DNA of 64,000 nucleotides, taken from assembly GCF_020386615.1 (NCBI RefSeq), contig NZ_CP077769.1, positions 6,993,501 through 7,057,500 of the forward strand, given 5' to 3'. Below are positions 17,990 through 26,897 of the stretch, one piece after another (position 1 is the first letter of the stretch; each line of letters starts with the position of its first letter). The position numbers were made by a program, and so were the translations under genes. Below the pieces are notes generated by a model, which was not told the DNA's origin, did no database searches, and saw only the letters and a program-made list of their open reading frames with translations. This stretch comes from Chitinophaga pendula. GTDB lineage: Bacteria > Bacteroidota > Bacteroidia > Chitinophagales > Chitinophagaceae.

Positions 17990-19024
17990 ATGATACGAAA
18001 ACATACTAAACAGGAATATGCTACCTTCACTACCGACGACCTCCTGGCAGACGAGTACTTCCAGGAATGGATACTACACCGTCGTCCGGATGTAATAGCC
18101 TTCTGGCAGGATTTCCTGACCTCCTGTCCACACCAAGAACAAAATATAAAAGAAGCCGCCGCACTGCTCAATCAGCTGCACTTCAAAACATTCAAACCCA
18201 ACGAACAACAACGCGCAGAAATGTGGGCCGCCATAGACCTCGCTACCCCTACCTCCACATCAGGTAAGATTCGTCGTCTCACCCGCAATCGATGGATGGC
18301 CGCTGCCTCCATCACCCTCCTCCTCCTCGCCTCCGCATGGTGGCTCACACGCCCCTCCCATAAAGAGATCAGCATCGCCACCGCCAGCCAGGAAACAAAA
18401 GATATCACCTTGCCCGATAACTCTGTCGTGCACCTCAACGCCAACTCCTCCCTCAGATACAATACCTCCTTCCTGCAACACAACAGAGAACTGTGGATCG
18501 AAGGAGAAGGCTACTTCAAAGTAACCTCCCGTACAGACAATGGACAAAAACAACCCTTCGTCGTACATACCTCACACCTTGATGTAAACGTGACCGGTAC
18601 CGCCTTTAACGTTTACCAACGTGGAGACCGCACCCGGGTATTCCTCTCCCACGGTGGCGTAACGGTCAATTTTAAAAACCACGCACAAGCCCCCCAGCAA
18701 CTCGTCCCCGGAGACCTCCTCTCCCTCGAAAACGGAAACACCTCCCTCCAGCATGCCGTCGATTCAGCCGTATTCGGTGCCTGGCAACAACGCATATTCC
18801 TGTTTAAAGACGTAACACTCGCCAGCGCCGCTACCATCATCGGCGAATTCTATGGCTATAAAATAGTCTTTCAGCAACAAAAAATATCCGCCATCCTCGT
18901 CAACGCAAAACTTACCGCTACAGACCTGGCTACCCTTACCGCCACCCTCTCCGAAGCCCTCCAGATCTCCATCAAACAAAAAGGAGATACCCTTATATTC
19001 GGTACCCGGCAACCAGCTAAGTAG
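17990..19024 (+). CDS. FecR family anti-sigma regulator
   Basis: 344 residues. A cytosolic N-terminal part that should hold the sigma factor is followed by one transmembrane helix (about 97-115, ASITLLLLASAWWL) and a periplasmic FecR domain (TLPDNSVVHLNANSSLRYN, ELWIEGEGYFKV, VNVTGTAFNVY), ending in the DUF4974-like C-terminal fold (GAWQQRIFLFKDVTLASAATIIGEFYGYKI). It should receive a signal from the SusC receptor through its STN domain and control the FecI factor just upstream. Same strand as both neighbours. Confidence 0.93.
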   Translation: MIRKHTKQEYATFTTDDLLADEYFQEWILHRRPDVIAFWQDFLTSCPHQEQNIKEAAALLNQLHFKTFKPNEQQRAEMWAAIDLATPTSTSGKIRRLTRNRWMAAASITLLLLASAWWLTRPSHKEISIATASQETKDITLPDNSVVHLNANSSLRYNTSFLQHNRELWIEGEGYFKVTSRTDNGQKQPFVVHTSHLDVNVTGTAFNVYQRGDRTRVFLSHGGVTVNFKNHAQAPQQLVPGDLLSLENGNTSLQHAVDSAVFGAWQQRIFLFKDVTLASAATIIGEFYGYKIVFQQQKISAILVNAKLTATDLATLTATLSEALQISIKQKGDTLIFGTRQPAK

Positions 19025-19892
19025 CAGAGGATTAAATAGTTAAATGTTGATTGGTGGCGGGTTTGCAAATATTGCTGCTCTATTTGCTATAAAGAGACAA
19101 ATAGTCTTGTAATAGCCTGATGGTGAATTGCTTATAGCTCGCGTCCACCTATCCTGTATCATTCGTATAGTTCTCCTATAAGCTACCTATATCCATACGT
19201 TAACTATCGCTTACTTGATAATTACAATACCCCCCATGTCTTATTCCTCTCCTCTTTACCCTCTCTCACAGGTCCCTCTCACAGGAACAGCCCTTAAACA
19301 TCCCTTACTTCCCCACAATTACTCCCTGCCCTGACTACGCCTCCTTACTTCCTTTTACCCTTCCTTAGTCCCTCCGCTCCCTCCCAACTCCTCCTCCTTT
19401 CCCCTCCTCTCCCTACAATCTAATGGCCCCCTCCTTGCCCCCGCTCCTTCCCAACCCCTCCTCTTCCTACAATCTAATGGCCCCCTCCTTGCCCCCGCTC
19501 CTTCCCAACCCCTCCTCTTCCTACAATCTAATGGCCCCCTCCTTGCCCCCGCTCCTTCCCAACCCCTCCTCTTCCTCCCGCACCCTCCCTGCCACAATTG
19601 TGTAAATCCTACACACCCGTGTTTTTTTTTATTTATTCGAATCATCTCTAAAAGAAGTATTTTTACTAAGAGCTGAATCGCTGATCAGAATAATTGTCGA
19701 CACAACAGAGTGAGCGTATTTCTTTGGATGGATTAGACTCCCCTTTTTATTAAATAGGTTACACATCCCTAACCCTCATACCTGAAAAGCTGGTCGCTTA
19801 ATAAGGTGGATTGCTAAAACATTTTAGCTACTGAAAGGGCAGGAGTGAACAATCAAAATCAACTGTAGCACTAAAACAGTATAGTAATACAA
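19025..19892. other. 868-bp intergenic region, C/T-rich with a minisatellite
   Basis: No gene is supported. From about 19220 to 19600 the plus strand is strongly C/T-rich; a 54-bp tandem repeat lies within it. After the repeat, a weak hairpin (TGTGTA/TACACA near 19600) precedes nine T at about 19622-19630 and may end the FecR transcript. The last 250 bp should contain the susC promoter; TTTATTTG near 19900 is a 7 of 8 match to the -7 box but overlaps the predicted start. Confidence 0.55.
19360..19592 (+). repeat. 54-bp pyrimidine-rich minisatellite, three full copies plus partial ends
   Basis: The marker CTACAATCTAATGG begins at 19413, 19467 and 19521, exactly 54 bp apart; the remainder of each unit is C/T-rich with tracts such as CCCCCGCTCCTTCCC. 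Degenerate partial copies lie on both sides. Because 54 is a multiple of three, the repeat is open in several frames (for example an MAPSLPPLLPNPSSSYNL repeat), but there is no other sign of coding. The complementary strand is G-rich and could form G-quadruplexes. Confidence 0.85.
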
Positions 19893-22800
19893 TTGGACGC
19901 TTTATTTGCAAAAAAAGTACAACGGCAGTCACATGACAAAAAGATATCGCGCGCCTGCCGGCACTTTAGGTTATACGGATGGATCTGCTGCCTGGGCACA
20001 TTACTGCCACTGCTGGCTATTGCCAGACAGGCAACTGTCCCCTTGGTATCCGTACACGTGAAAAAAACCACCCTCAATCAACTCATCGCGCACCTGCAAC
20101 ACCAGGTAGATTTCGAATTCATATATACCTACCAGAAAGAACATCCCTCCAAAGGCAGGATCACCATCAATATGGACAACGTCCCGCTTACCACCATATT
20201 GGATAAAGCACTGACAGGTACCCGTCTCGAATATATCCTCCGCGGAAAAGTGATCATCATCCGTGAACCACTCCTCCCAGAGCCAACATCCACAGATACA
20301 ACTACTAAACAGATCACCGGGTACGTCCACGACGAAAATAACCAACCCATCCCCTTCACCAGCATCTGGTGCAGCGACGGCCAACGCACACATACCGACA
20401 GGAATGGCTTCTTTAGCATCAATACCAATCCTGTCAGCCGGCTAAAATTCACCTGCATAGGATTTTACCAGCTAACCCTGTCAGCAGATGATAAACAATT
20501 AAACGATGTCCGCCTCCGCAAACTGTCAGAACAGATGAAAGAGGTCGTCGTCAATGGATACCAGCAGCAACAAAGCTGGGAGATAACAGGCGCCCTCAGT
20601 AAACTCAGATGTACCGCCGCCTCAGATGGCTACTACCGCCTCGATCAATCCTTGCAGGGACAAGTACCCGGCCTCGCCGTCAGCATCACCTCCGGCGCCG
20701 TCGGCGCTAATCCTATCGCCCGTATCAGGGGCGCCACTACCCTCGTCGGTAGCCGCGAACCTGTATGGGTAGTAGATGGTGTCGTACGCGAAGATTGGGA
20801 ATTCTATGAACAGGGCTTCGATAAAGGCGCCCTGCAAACCAGCGAAATGATCGCCCTCAAGGCACGGCAAAGCGTTATCGGAAACAGTATCCTCGGACTC
20901 AACCCTGATGATATCGCTTCCGTCACCATCCTCAAAGATGCCGCCGCCACCTCCATATACGGTGCAAGAGCTGCCAACGGCGTCATCGTCGTCACCACCA
21001 AAAAAGGCAAGGTCGGCCCCCCTTCCATTACCTTGCGCACAGAAATATCCATCGCCGATAAACCCTCCTATCGCACCATGGATCGCATGAACTCCGCCGA
21101 AAGGGTCGCCCTCTCCAAAGAAGTACTGAAAGATGGTACCATATACCCCGATCGCAGAGTACCACAGGTAGCCTACGACGGACTATGGCAACGTTGGGCC
21201 AATAAAGAGATCGACCAGGCAGAATATAACCGTGAAATGGAAATACTGGAAAAGAATAACACCGACTGGTTCAATATCCTCTTCCGTAACAGCATATCCA
21301 AAAATACATACCTCAATATCAGCGGCGGTGGCCACCGCGCCACCTATTACGCCTCCATAGGTTATATGGACGAAGCCGGCAACGCCAAAGGGAATGATAT
21401 GAAACGCATCAGCTCCTTGCTGAAATCGACGTTCAGGATCACCAACGCCATCGAATTAGGCGTACAGCTGAACACCTCCTTCCGCAGGGTCAAAGGTTTC
21501 TATGATGGGCTCAATCCATACGAATACGCCTACAATACAAACCGCGCCATCAAACCGGAAGAGTACTACGAAGCTTCTCTCGGCCCGCAATACCGCCCGG
21601 CAGATTTCTCCGCCAACACACCACTGCTGCATTTCAATTTCCTCAATGAATTGCAACATACCGGCAATACCAGCAAAAACGATGATATCAACCTCTCCGC
21701 ATGGCTCAAAATAAGATTGGGTAAACACCTACTCTGGGAAAGTTTATTCGCACCCCGATTCGTCAATACCTACAACCGCCGCTGGGCAGACGAACACTCC
21801 TACGCCGCCGCCTTACAAAGAGGCGCCGACTTCGACCCGGCCAATGCCGGCATGAAAGACATCGTCAATACCGATACCCTGCAGATGAGAAGTTATACCG
21901 TACGCAGCACGCTACAGTTCTCACGTCCTGTCGGCCCCACCTTGCAACATTCCTTCTCCGCCCTGGCAGGCGCCGAAATACGCAGCACCGCCTATAGAGG
22001 TATCCTCGGCGGCCAACCACAGGAACCGTTCACCGGCACACGCCTCTTCGTCGATCCCGAACCGGAAGAACTCCTGTCTGCACGTACTTTTAAACAGTAT
22101 AACTTCCTCTCCGTATTCGGTAACGCCTCCTACGCCTACCGGCAGAAATATATCGTCTCCTTCAACGCCCGCACCGATGCCTCCAATCGCATCTCCGCCT
22201 CCTCACCCGACCGGTTCAACCCGGTATGGTCCGCTGGCGTAAGATGGAACATCAAAGAAGAAAACTGGCTGAACAAAAGCAAAACCATCGATCAACTCGC
22301 CATACGCGCCTCCTGGGGATACCAGGGCAATACCGTACCAGCCATCGCACCCGTACTCTGGCTCACTAACACCACCGACCCTTATACACCAGGTACCATC
22401 CGCATCGGCGGCCTCCCCTATCAGGACCTCCGCTGGGAACGTACCCGCGCCCTCAACGTAGGCATCGAAATAGAACTGTTGGATGGCCGCATAGGATGCT
22501 CCTTCGACTACTATAACAAACGCACCAAAGATGCCTTACTCAAACAACCCGTGCCCGTCGAATTCGGCGTCGCAGAAGCATATATCAATGGTGCCGAAAT
22601 AAGGAACAAAGGATACGAATATTCCATCTTCGCCAAACCGGTATCCACTACAGACTGGACCTGGAACATCCAATGGGTCTTCAATTACAACCGCAACGAA
22701 GTATACCATGTCAGGGAAAATGCCTCCCTCAAAGCACTCCTGTCCGGCAGCGGCATCGTCAACGGCAAACCCGTAGGGGGCATCTGGTCATTCCGATATG

Positions 22801-23513
22801 CCGGCCTCTCCGCCCAGGATGGACAGCCTAACTTCTACAGCCTCGATGTAGATCCCAAAACCGAACTACTCAGAGAAGGTCGCCCACAGCACTACCTCCT
22901 CTACCAGGGCGCCTCAGAGCCGACCTTCACCGGTGGCCTCACCACCAACCTCCGCTACAAACGCTGGTCCCTCGCTGCCAGCTTCAGCTACCAGGGTGGT
23001 GGCTACGTACGCCTCAACCCACTGGCACAAGGCGGCGATGGCGGATACTGGCGATTACCTACCCCCGACCGCAACGTCAGCAAAGAACTTAACACCCGCT
23101 GGAAACAACCGGGCGACGAAAAACATACCAATGTACCCGCCGTCACCAGCTTCCGCATACTACCCCCCTCCTATTCAATCGCCCCCTACTTCGGCGATGT
23201 ATCCATGCTTGATAAAGAGGGTAACCTCTATCGGTACACTTTATACAACTATAGCGACCTGCGTACCGTCAGCGCCGCTAACCTCCGCTGTAATAACATC
23301 TCCCTGCGTTGTAACCTCGACGATATCGTCCGGCAATGGACACGCCACGTCACGCAGATCACCGTCACCACCGGTGTTAACAATGCCTTCTTATGGGCTA
23401 ACAAACAACTTAAAGGACAAGACCCAGAACTGGGATACATGTCCGCCACAGAAAATACAGCCATCCTGCCACGCTACCGAAGCTATTACTTCAGCGTTAT
23501 GTTAGGATTCTGA
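19893..23513 (+). CDS. SusC/RagA family TonB-dependent receptor with STN domain
   Basis: 1,206 residues as an open frame. It imports a ligand, probably a glycan or peptide, through the outer membrane using TonB energy, with SusD as lid. Order: an N-terminal hydrophobic stretch (about 28-46), an STN signalling domain (about 50-120, VKKTTLNQLIAHLQHQVDF), a carboxypeptidase-like beta domain (about 130-210, ITGYVHDENNQPIPFTS), a plug (LQGQVPGLAVSI, VVDGVVRE, SVTILKDAAATSIYGARAANG) and a long beta-barrel ending in YFSVMLGF with terminal Phe. No ATG exists in frame upstream of the signal segment; the only start is TTG at 19893, so the start is uncertain. The STN domain fits the FecI/FecR pair upstream. 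Confidence 0.92.
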   Translation: MDALFAKKVQRQSHDKKISRACRHFRLYGWICCLGTLLPLLAIARQATVPLVSVHVKKTTLNQLIAHLQHQVDFEFIYTYQKEHPSKGRITINMDNVPLTTILDKALTGTRLEYILRGKVIIIREPLLPEPTSTDTTTKQITGYVHDENNQPIPFTSIWCSDGQRTHTDRNGFFSINTNPVSRLKFTCIGFYQLTLSADDKQLNDVRLRKLSEQMKEVVVNGYQQQQSWEITGALSKLRCTAASDGYYRLDQSLQGQVPGLAVSITSGAVGANPIARIRGATTLVGSREPVWVVDGVVREDWEFYEQGFDKGALQTSEMIALKARQSVIGNSILGLNPDDIASVTILKDAAATSIYGARAANGVIVVTTKKGKVGPPSITLRTEISIADKPSYRTMDRMNSAERVALSKEVLKDGTIYPDRRVPQVAYDGLWQRWANKEIDQAEYNREMEILEKNNTDWFNILFRNSISKNTYLNISGGGHRATYYASIGYMDEAGNAKGNDMKRISSLLKSTFRITNAIELGVQLNTSFRRVKGFYDGLNPYEYAYNTNRAIKPEEYYEASLGPQYRPADFSANTPLLHFNFLNELQHTGNTSKNDDINLSAWLKIRLGKHLLWESLFAPRFVNTYNRRWADEHSYAAALQRGADFDPANAGMKDIVNTDTLQMRSYTVRSTLQFSRPVGPTLQHSFSALAGAEIRSTAYRGILGGQPQEPFTGTRLFVDPEPEELLSARTFKQYNFLSVFGNASYAYRQKYIVSFNARTDASNRISASSPDRFNPVWSAGVRWNIKEENWLNKSKTIDQLAIRASWGYQGNTVPAIAPVLWLTNTTDPYTPGTIRIGGLPYQDLRWERTRALNVGIEIELLDGRIGCSFDYYNKRTKDALLKQPVPVEFGVAEAYINGAEIRNKGYEYSIFAKPVSTTDWTWNIQWVFNYNRNEVYHVRENASLKALLSGSGIVNGKPVGGIWSFRYAGLSAQDGQPNFYSLDVDPKTELLREGRPQHYLLYQGASEPTFTGGLTTNLRYKRWSLAASFSYQGGGYVRLNPLAQGGDGGYWRLPTPDRNVSKELNTRWKQPGDEKHTNVPAVTSFRILPPSYSIAPYFGDVSMLDKEGNLYRYTLYNYSDLRTVSAANLRCNNISLRCNLDDIVRQWTRHVTQITVTTGVNNAFLWANKQLKGQDPELGYMSATENTAILPRYRSYYFSVMLGF

Positions 23514-23550
23514 AAATCTGATCATCATTCACACTTTTAGTATTCGACCA

Positions 23551-25059
23551 ATGAAAGCGATAAAGAACCAGCAACACCTGATACCACCACTGCTCCTCCT
23601 GGCAGCACTCATCTGCTGCCTCTGTGCCAGCTGCAAAAAATTCCTGGAAGAACGCCCGCAAGACGAACAGGTACCTGCCAATATCAAACAGCTGGAACAA
23701 CTCCTGCTGTCCGAAACATACCCGCTCCCCTCACAACCTGTCCACTTCTTCCTCTCCATGCTGGATGATGATGTCAAATACATCCCACTCAAGAACAACA
23801 CACCATACGATGCCAGCACAGCCGGCCTGCCAGCCTACTCCTGGGATCGCAACCTGTATAAAGAAATGAAACGCGCCGGCGCCGGATTCCCCGATGCCTA
23901 CACACAATACTATAACCGCATCAAAGGTGCCAATGCCATCCTCGATGTCATCAATAAAGTTGCCGGCGATGAGAAACTGAAAATGAAAGTGGAAGGAGAA
24001 GCCCGCATCCTCCGCGCTTACTACTACTTCATGCTGGTCAACCTCTACGCCGCTCCCTACAACGATAGCAACAATGGCCTCGCCCCAGGAGTACCTCTCA
24101 TCCTCTCCGCTACCATCAAAGATGCCCTCCCGCCACGCAACACCGTCGGGACCGTCTACCAACAGATCGTCAACGACGTAAGAGCCGGTTGCTCCCTGCT
24201 CGAACAACTGCCCGCCGAACCCACCCACGCCCGCATCGATAAACGCGCCGCCTGGCTCATCGCCGGCAGAATATTCCTCTACATGGAAAAATGGGAAGAC
24301 GTAATTTATTACACCGACCTGCTCCTCAAAGAAGCACTGCCACTCACAACACTAAAAGTACCTCCACGATTCACCACATTAGGGCTCGCTGCCGTTCCCT
24401 CGCCTACACCACCGGCTGCATCTACCAAACCCTCATTCCTCGAGTTAAGCAACGAAGAAATATTGTTTTACACCGGCAGCGAAACGGAACTTACCCTCCT
24501 CCTCACTGCCAACAGTAACTCCCGCTCCGAATCCGGATACTATGTATCCGACGAACTGGAAGCATTATACGAATCAACAGACCTCCGGCCAGATAACTTC
24601 TTCGCATTCGAAACAGATGGATATAAAGTGAATAAAATAGCAAACACCGGCATCGGCAAATGCTGGCGCCTCGCCGAAGCATATCTCAACAGGGCAGAAG
24701 CCGCCGCTAACCTCGCCATCTCACAAGGATTCAATCCCGCAAAAGCCATAGATGCACTCAACCAGCTACGTAGCACCCGGTTCAATCCCGCATTCTATCA
24801 ACCACTGGCTGCCGCAGACTTTAATGGAGATATGAAAAAACTCCTGCAACTTTGCAAAGAAGAACGTCGCAGAGAACTCTGCTTCGAAGAACATCGCTGG
24901 TTCGACCTCCGCAGATGGCAACGGCCAGCCTTCACACACACATATAAAGTCCAAAATGCCGTCCGCACTTTCCGGCTGCAACAAGGCGCCAACGCTTACC
25001 TGCTGCCAATACCGGACGAAGCATTGGCCAACAATCCATCATTGACCCAAAATCCATAA
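23551..25059 (+). CDS. SusD/RagB family nutrient-binding lipoprotein
   Basis: 502 residues, 37 bp after susC. The lipobox is near residue 28 (CLCASCKKF), so the protein is anchored on the outer-membrane surface, where it caps the SusC pore. Typical segments: AYYYFMLVNLYAAPYND after a helix of the TPR-like region, GRIFLYMEKWEDV, RLAEAYLNRAEAAANLAI and the C-terminal EERRRELCFEEHRWFDLRRW. Length is normal. It is second in the operon and precedes the small lipoprotein gene by 2 bp. Confidence 0.94.
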   Translation: MKAIKNQQHLIPPLLLLAALICCLCASCKKFLEERPQDEQVPANIKQLEQLLLSETYPLPSQPVHFFLSMLDDDVKYIPLKNNTPYDASTAGLPAYSWDRNLYKEMKRAGAGFPDAYTQYYNRIKGANAILDVINKVAGDEKLKMKVEGEARILRAYYYFMLVNLYAAPYNDSNNGLAPGVPLILSATIKDALPPRNTVGTVYQQIVNDVRAGCSLLEQLPAEPTHARIDKRAAWLIAGRIFLYMEKWEDVIYYTDLLLKEALPLTTLKVPPRFTTLGLAAVPSPTPPAASTKPSFLELSNEEILFYTGSETELTLLLTANSNSRSESGYYVSDELEALYESTDLRPDNFFAFETDGYKVNKIANTGIGKCWRLAEAYLNRAEAAANLAISQGFNPAKAIDALNQLRSTRFNPAFYQPLAAADFNGDMKKLLQLCKEERRRELCFEEHRWFDLRRWQRPAFTHTYKVQNAVRTFRLQQGANAYLLPIPDEALANNPSLTQNP

Positions 25060-25061
25060 AT

Positions 25062-25943
25062 ATGTGGCATAAAAACGTCAGGACAGTTTGCAGCTATCTG
25101 CTCATAATAACAGCACTCGCCTGTGCAAAAGAAAAAGTACAGGTCTCCGAAAAAGAAAATACCTACTATAAAATACCACAGGGAAATGCCCCGTACGACC
25201 AGCAAGTAGTGGATTGGTACAACAAATACGGTACCTACGTACTATATCAATACCCTAAGTCAGAATACGAATATGCTATTATCGGCTACTACGGACTCAA
25301 TATGGAACACCCAGCCGATAAAACCGCATTGCCCGCCGTCATGAACTTTATCCAGCAATACTGGTTCGATTTCTATCCCGAGGACTTCCTCAAAAAATAC
25401 CTGCCTAGAAAAATACTCCTGGGCGGTATCCTGCAATACGACGCAGGAAATAATACCAAACCCGATACCCTGGCAAATCCCATAGCAGGATTCAACTTCA
25501 TCATGCTACCAGGACTGGATGCCAACTTCCCCAAACAATTAGAGAAAGAACGAAGAATCTGGAAAGCCAGCCTCAACTCACTGTTCTTCTCTACCCTCTT
25601 CTACGGCACCACCGAAGAGATAAAGGCAAAACTACCCCTCCCCGAAGCATTCTTCCAGGTCAGCAAATACCAACAACTTAAAGCCTCAGTAAACAACCTG
25701 TACGACAACGGATATCTCGCACCAGATCCCTCCGATCCCACCAAGATCCCCTCGCCAAAAAATGACCTGAAAAACTACTTGTACATCATGTGTCGATACT
25801 CAGAGGAAGAACTGGAAAAAAATTACTTCTCGGAAAAATTCGATAAAAAAGGACTGATCCGCAAAAAACATCAGCTACTGAGAAAGTATATCAAAGACAA
25901 CTGGAACGTCGACCTCCAGAATATCGGCAACAAACAAAACTAA
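25062..25943 (+). CDS. Substrate-import zinc metallohydrolase-like lipoprotein, active site lost
   Basis: 293 residues, 2 bp after susD, clearly in the same operon. Lipobox LACAK near residue 22. The position and several segments fit the lipoprotein family known as substrate import-associated zinc metallohydrolases (DxxxVxWYxxY start, VMNFIQQYW, FLKKYLPRKILLGG, LPLPEAFFQVS, and the closing RKKHQLLRKYIKDNWNVDLQNI). Members normally carry HExxH before the PxxFxxVS segment and a later Glu-Asp-Phe. Here the corresponding stretch reads SLNSLFFSTLFYG with no HExxH anywhere in the protein. I infer a non-catalytic descendant that may only bind substrate. The family link is from memory and should be tested by profile search. 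Confidence 0.7.
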   Translation: MWHKNVRTVCSYLLIITALACAKEKVQVSEKENTYYKIPQGNAPYDQQVVDWYNKYGTYVLYQYPKSEYEYAIIGYYGLNMEHPADKTALPAVMNFIQQYWFDFYPEDFLKKYLPRKILLGGILQYDAGNNTKPDTLANPIAGFNFIMLPGLDANFPKQLEKERRIWKASLNSLFFSTLFYGTTEEIKAKLPLPEAFFQVSKYQQLKASVNNLYDNGYLAPDPSDPTKIPSPKNDLKNYLYIMCRYSEEELEKNYFSEKFDKKGLIRKKHQLLRKYIKDNWNVDLQNIGNKQN

Positions 25944-25945
25944 AT

Positions 25946-25970
25946 ACTCCGGCAGCCACGCCACCGGAGT
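25946..25970. terminator. Hairpin between the susCD operon and the convergent peptide gene
   Basis: ACTCCGG (25946-25952) pairs with CCGGAGT (25964-25970) around an 11-nt loop. On the minus strand a T-rich stretch (ATTTAGTTTTG) follows. It can end the peptide transcript and perhaps the import operon. Confidence 0.55.
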
Positions 25971-25990
25971 AAACTAAAAAGGGACAGCTA

Positions 25991-26197
25991 TTAAATACCT
26001 TTACAAGTACCGATAATACCAAACTTATAATCACAATAACAGACAAAACCACCATCACCACAGGATGGCGCCCATACACTGCATGCTTTACCGGTATTAC
26101 AAACAGCCGCCGCCAACCGGCCGCCACCACCTTGGATGCCGCCCAGTGCCCGCCGGCCTAACGCTTCAAAAGATGAAAGAACAATCGTTTTTTTCAT
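25991..26197 (-). CDS. Six-cysteine peptide precursor B with glycine-rich leader
   Basis: 68 residues from ATG 26195-26197, preceded by a purine-poor leader. The N-terminal half (MKKTIVLSSFEALGRRALGG, then IQGGGG) resembles a double-glycine export leader with the pattern FExLxRxxL...GG. The core after the glycines has six Cys at 33, 39, 46, 53, 55 and 65 (segments CNTGKAC, APSCGDGGF, VCYCDY, GIIGTCKGI). Spacing and flanking residues match the upstream paralogue exactly. Known double-glycine leaders are cut by C39 peptidase ABC exporters; none is in the window. Function unknown: it could be a secreted disulfide-rich peptide, bacteriocin or modified (RiPP) peptide. Confidence 0.75.
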   Translation of the reverse strand: MKKTIVLSSFEALGRRALGGIQGGGGRLAAAVCNTGKACSVWAPSCGDGGFVCYCDYKFGIIGTCKGI

Positions 26198-26275
26198 AAC
26201 AAAAGGGAGGAAAATGAAACAAAAGGAATTACCACCATCACCGCCGGAACGGAATGATAACAGCATAAAAAAGAC

Positions 26276-26319
26276 GGAAAAAGAAAACAACCCGGTGCGA
26301 ATGTCAACCACACACCGGG
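26276..26319 (-). terminator. Terminator between the two six-cysteine peptide genes
   Basis: CCCGGTG (26291-26297) pairs with CACCGGG (26313-26319). On the minus strand the stem is followed by TTGTTTTCTTTTT. It lies 12 nt after the stop codon of peptide A, so each peptide probably has its own transcript. Confidence 0.7.
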
Positions 26320-26331
26320 CTATAAAACGGC

Positions 26332-26535
26332 TTATCTGCCCGTACACTTACCTACAATCCCATCACGGAACTGACAATAACAGGTAAACGTACTACCGCC
26401 ACACGCAGGCTCGTCGATCGTACAGATCGCACCGGTGTTACAGTTGGCCTGGCTTAAACTGGCGCCTCCGCCGTTAACATGACTGAGTACAGTACGTGAC
26501 AGTACTTCAAAGTTTTTCATCGATACGTGCTTCAT
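26332..26535 (-). CDS. Six-cysteine peptide precursor A with glycine-rich leader
   Basis: 67 residues (ATG at 26533-26535; Met6 at 26520 is an alternative start that gives MKNFEVLSRTVLSHVNGGG). The leader shows FEVLSRTVLSHVNGG and the core carries Cys at 32, 38, 45, 52, 54 and 64 (segments CNTGAIC, DEPACGGSTF, TCYCQF, GIVGKCTGR). The six-Cys spacing 6-7-7-2-10 is identical to peptide B, and both share CNTG, PxCG, FxCYC and GIxGxCxG. This conservation in two adjacent small genes is the main evidence that both are real. The downstream terminator supports an own transcript. No modifying enzyme or exporter gene is visible nearby. Confidence 0.78.
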   Translation of the reverse strand: MKHVSMKNFEVLSRTVLSHVNGGGASLSQANCNTGAICTIDEPACGGSTFTCYCQFRDGIVGKCTGR

Positions 26536-26897
26536 AGCAAGTGGAAATTTGGGTTATAAAAGAATAGTGAATAAAAGCGATCTGGTTTCCTTAAAATCAA
26601 CGTAATAACAGCTGTAAGACGGAATTACATGGTTCCCTAAAGTGTAATTGAATGTAAGAAATAATATGATCTCAACAAAAAGGAAATGACGAAATGATAA
26701 TATAATACATCATATCCTCATCCTACCAAATCCACCTACTCAAAAAAAAGTACATACGATTATCTGATTATGGTTAACAATTGGTTAACTTAACTGCTAA
26801 CTTGCATTGGCTAATTTGTTATTTCCGCATCGAAATAACCATATCCCGGACATGTGCAGTAGATAGTATTGCCATTCACCAGCCTCAAAATCCATTT
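26536..26897. other. Intergenic region between divergent peptide A and sensor kinase genes
   Basis: 362 bp, AT-rich, with no full TAnnTTTG box on either strand and no clear hairpin. It must contain promoters for both directions. Confidence 0.4.

Noticed and set aside
19423..19605. 60-residue frame with repeated MAPSLPPLLPNPSSSYN
   Set aside because: It is the translation of the 54-bp minisatellite; the unit length divisible by three keeps several frames open on both strands, and no start signal or domain supports a protein.
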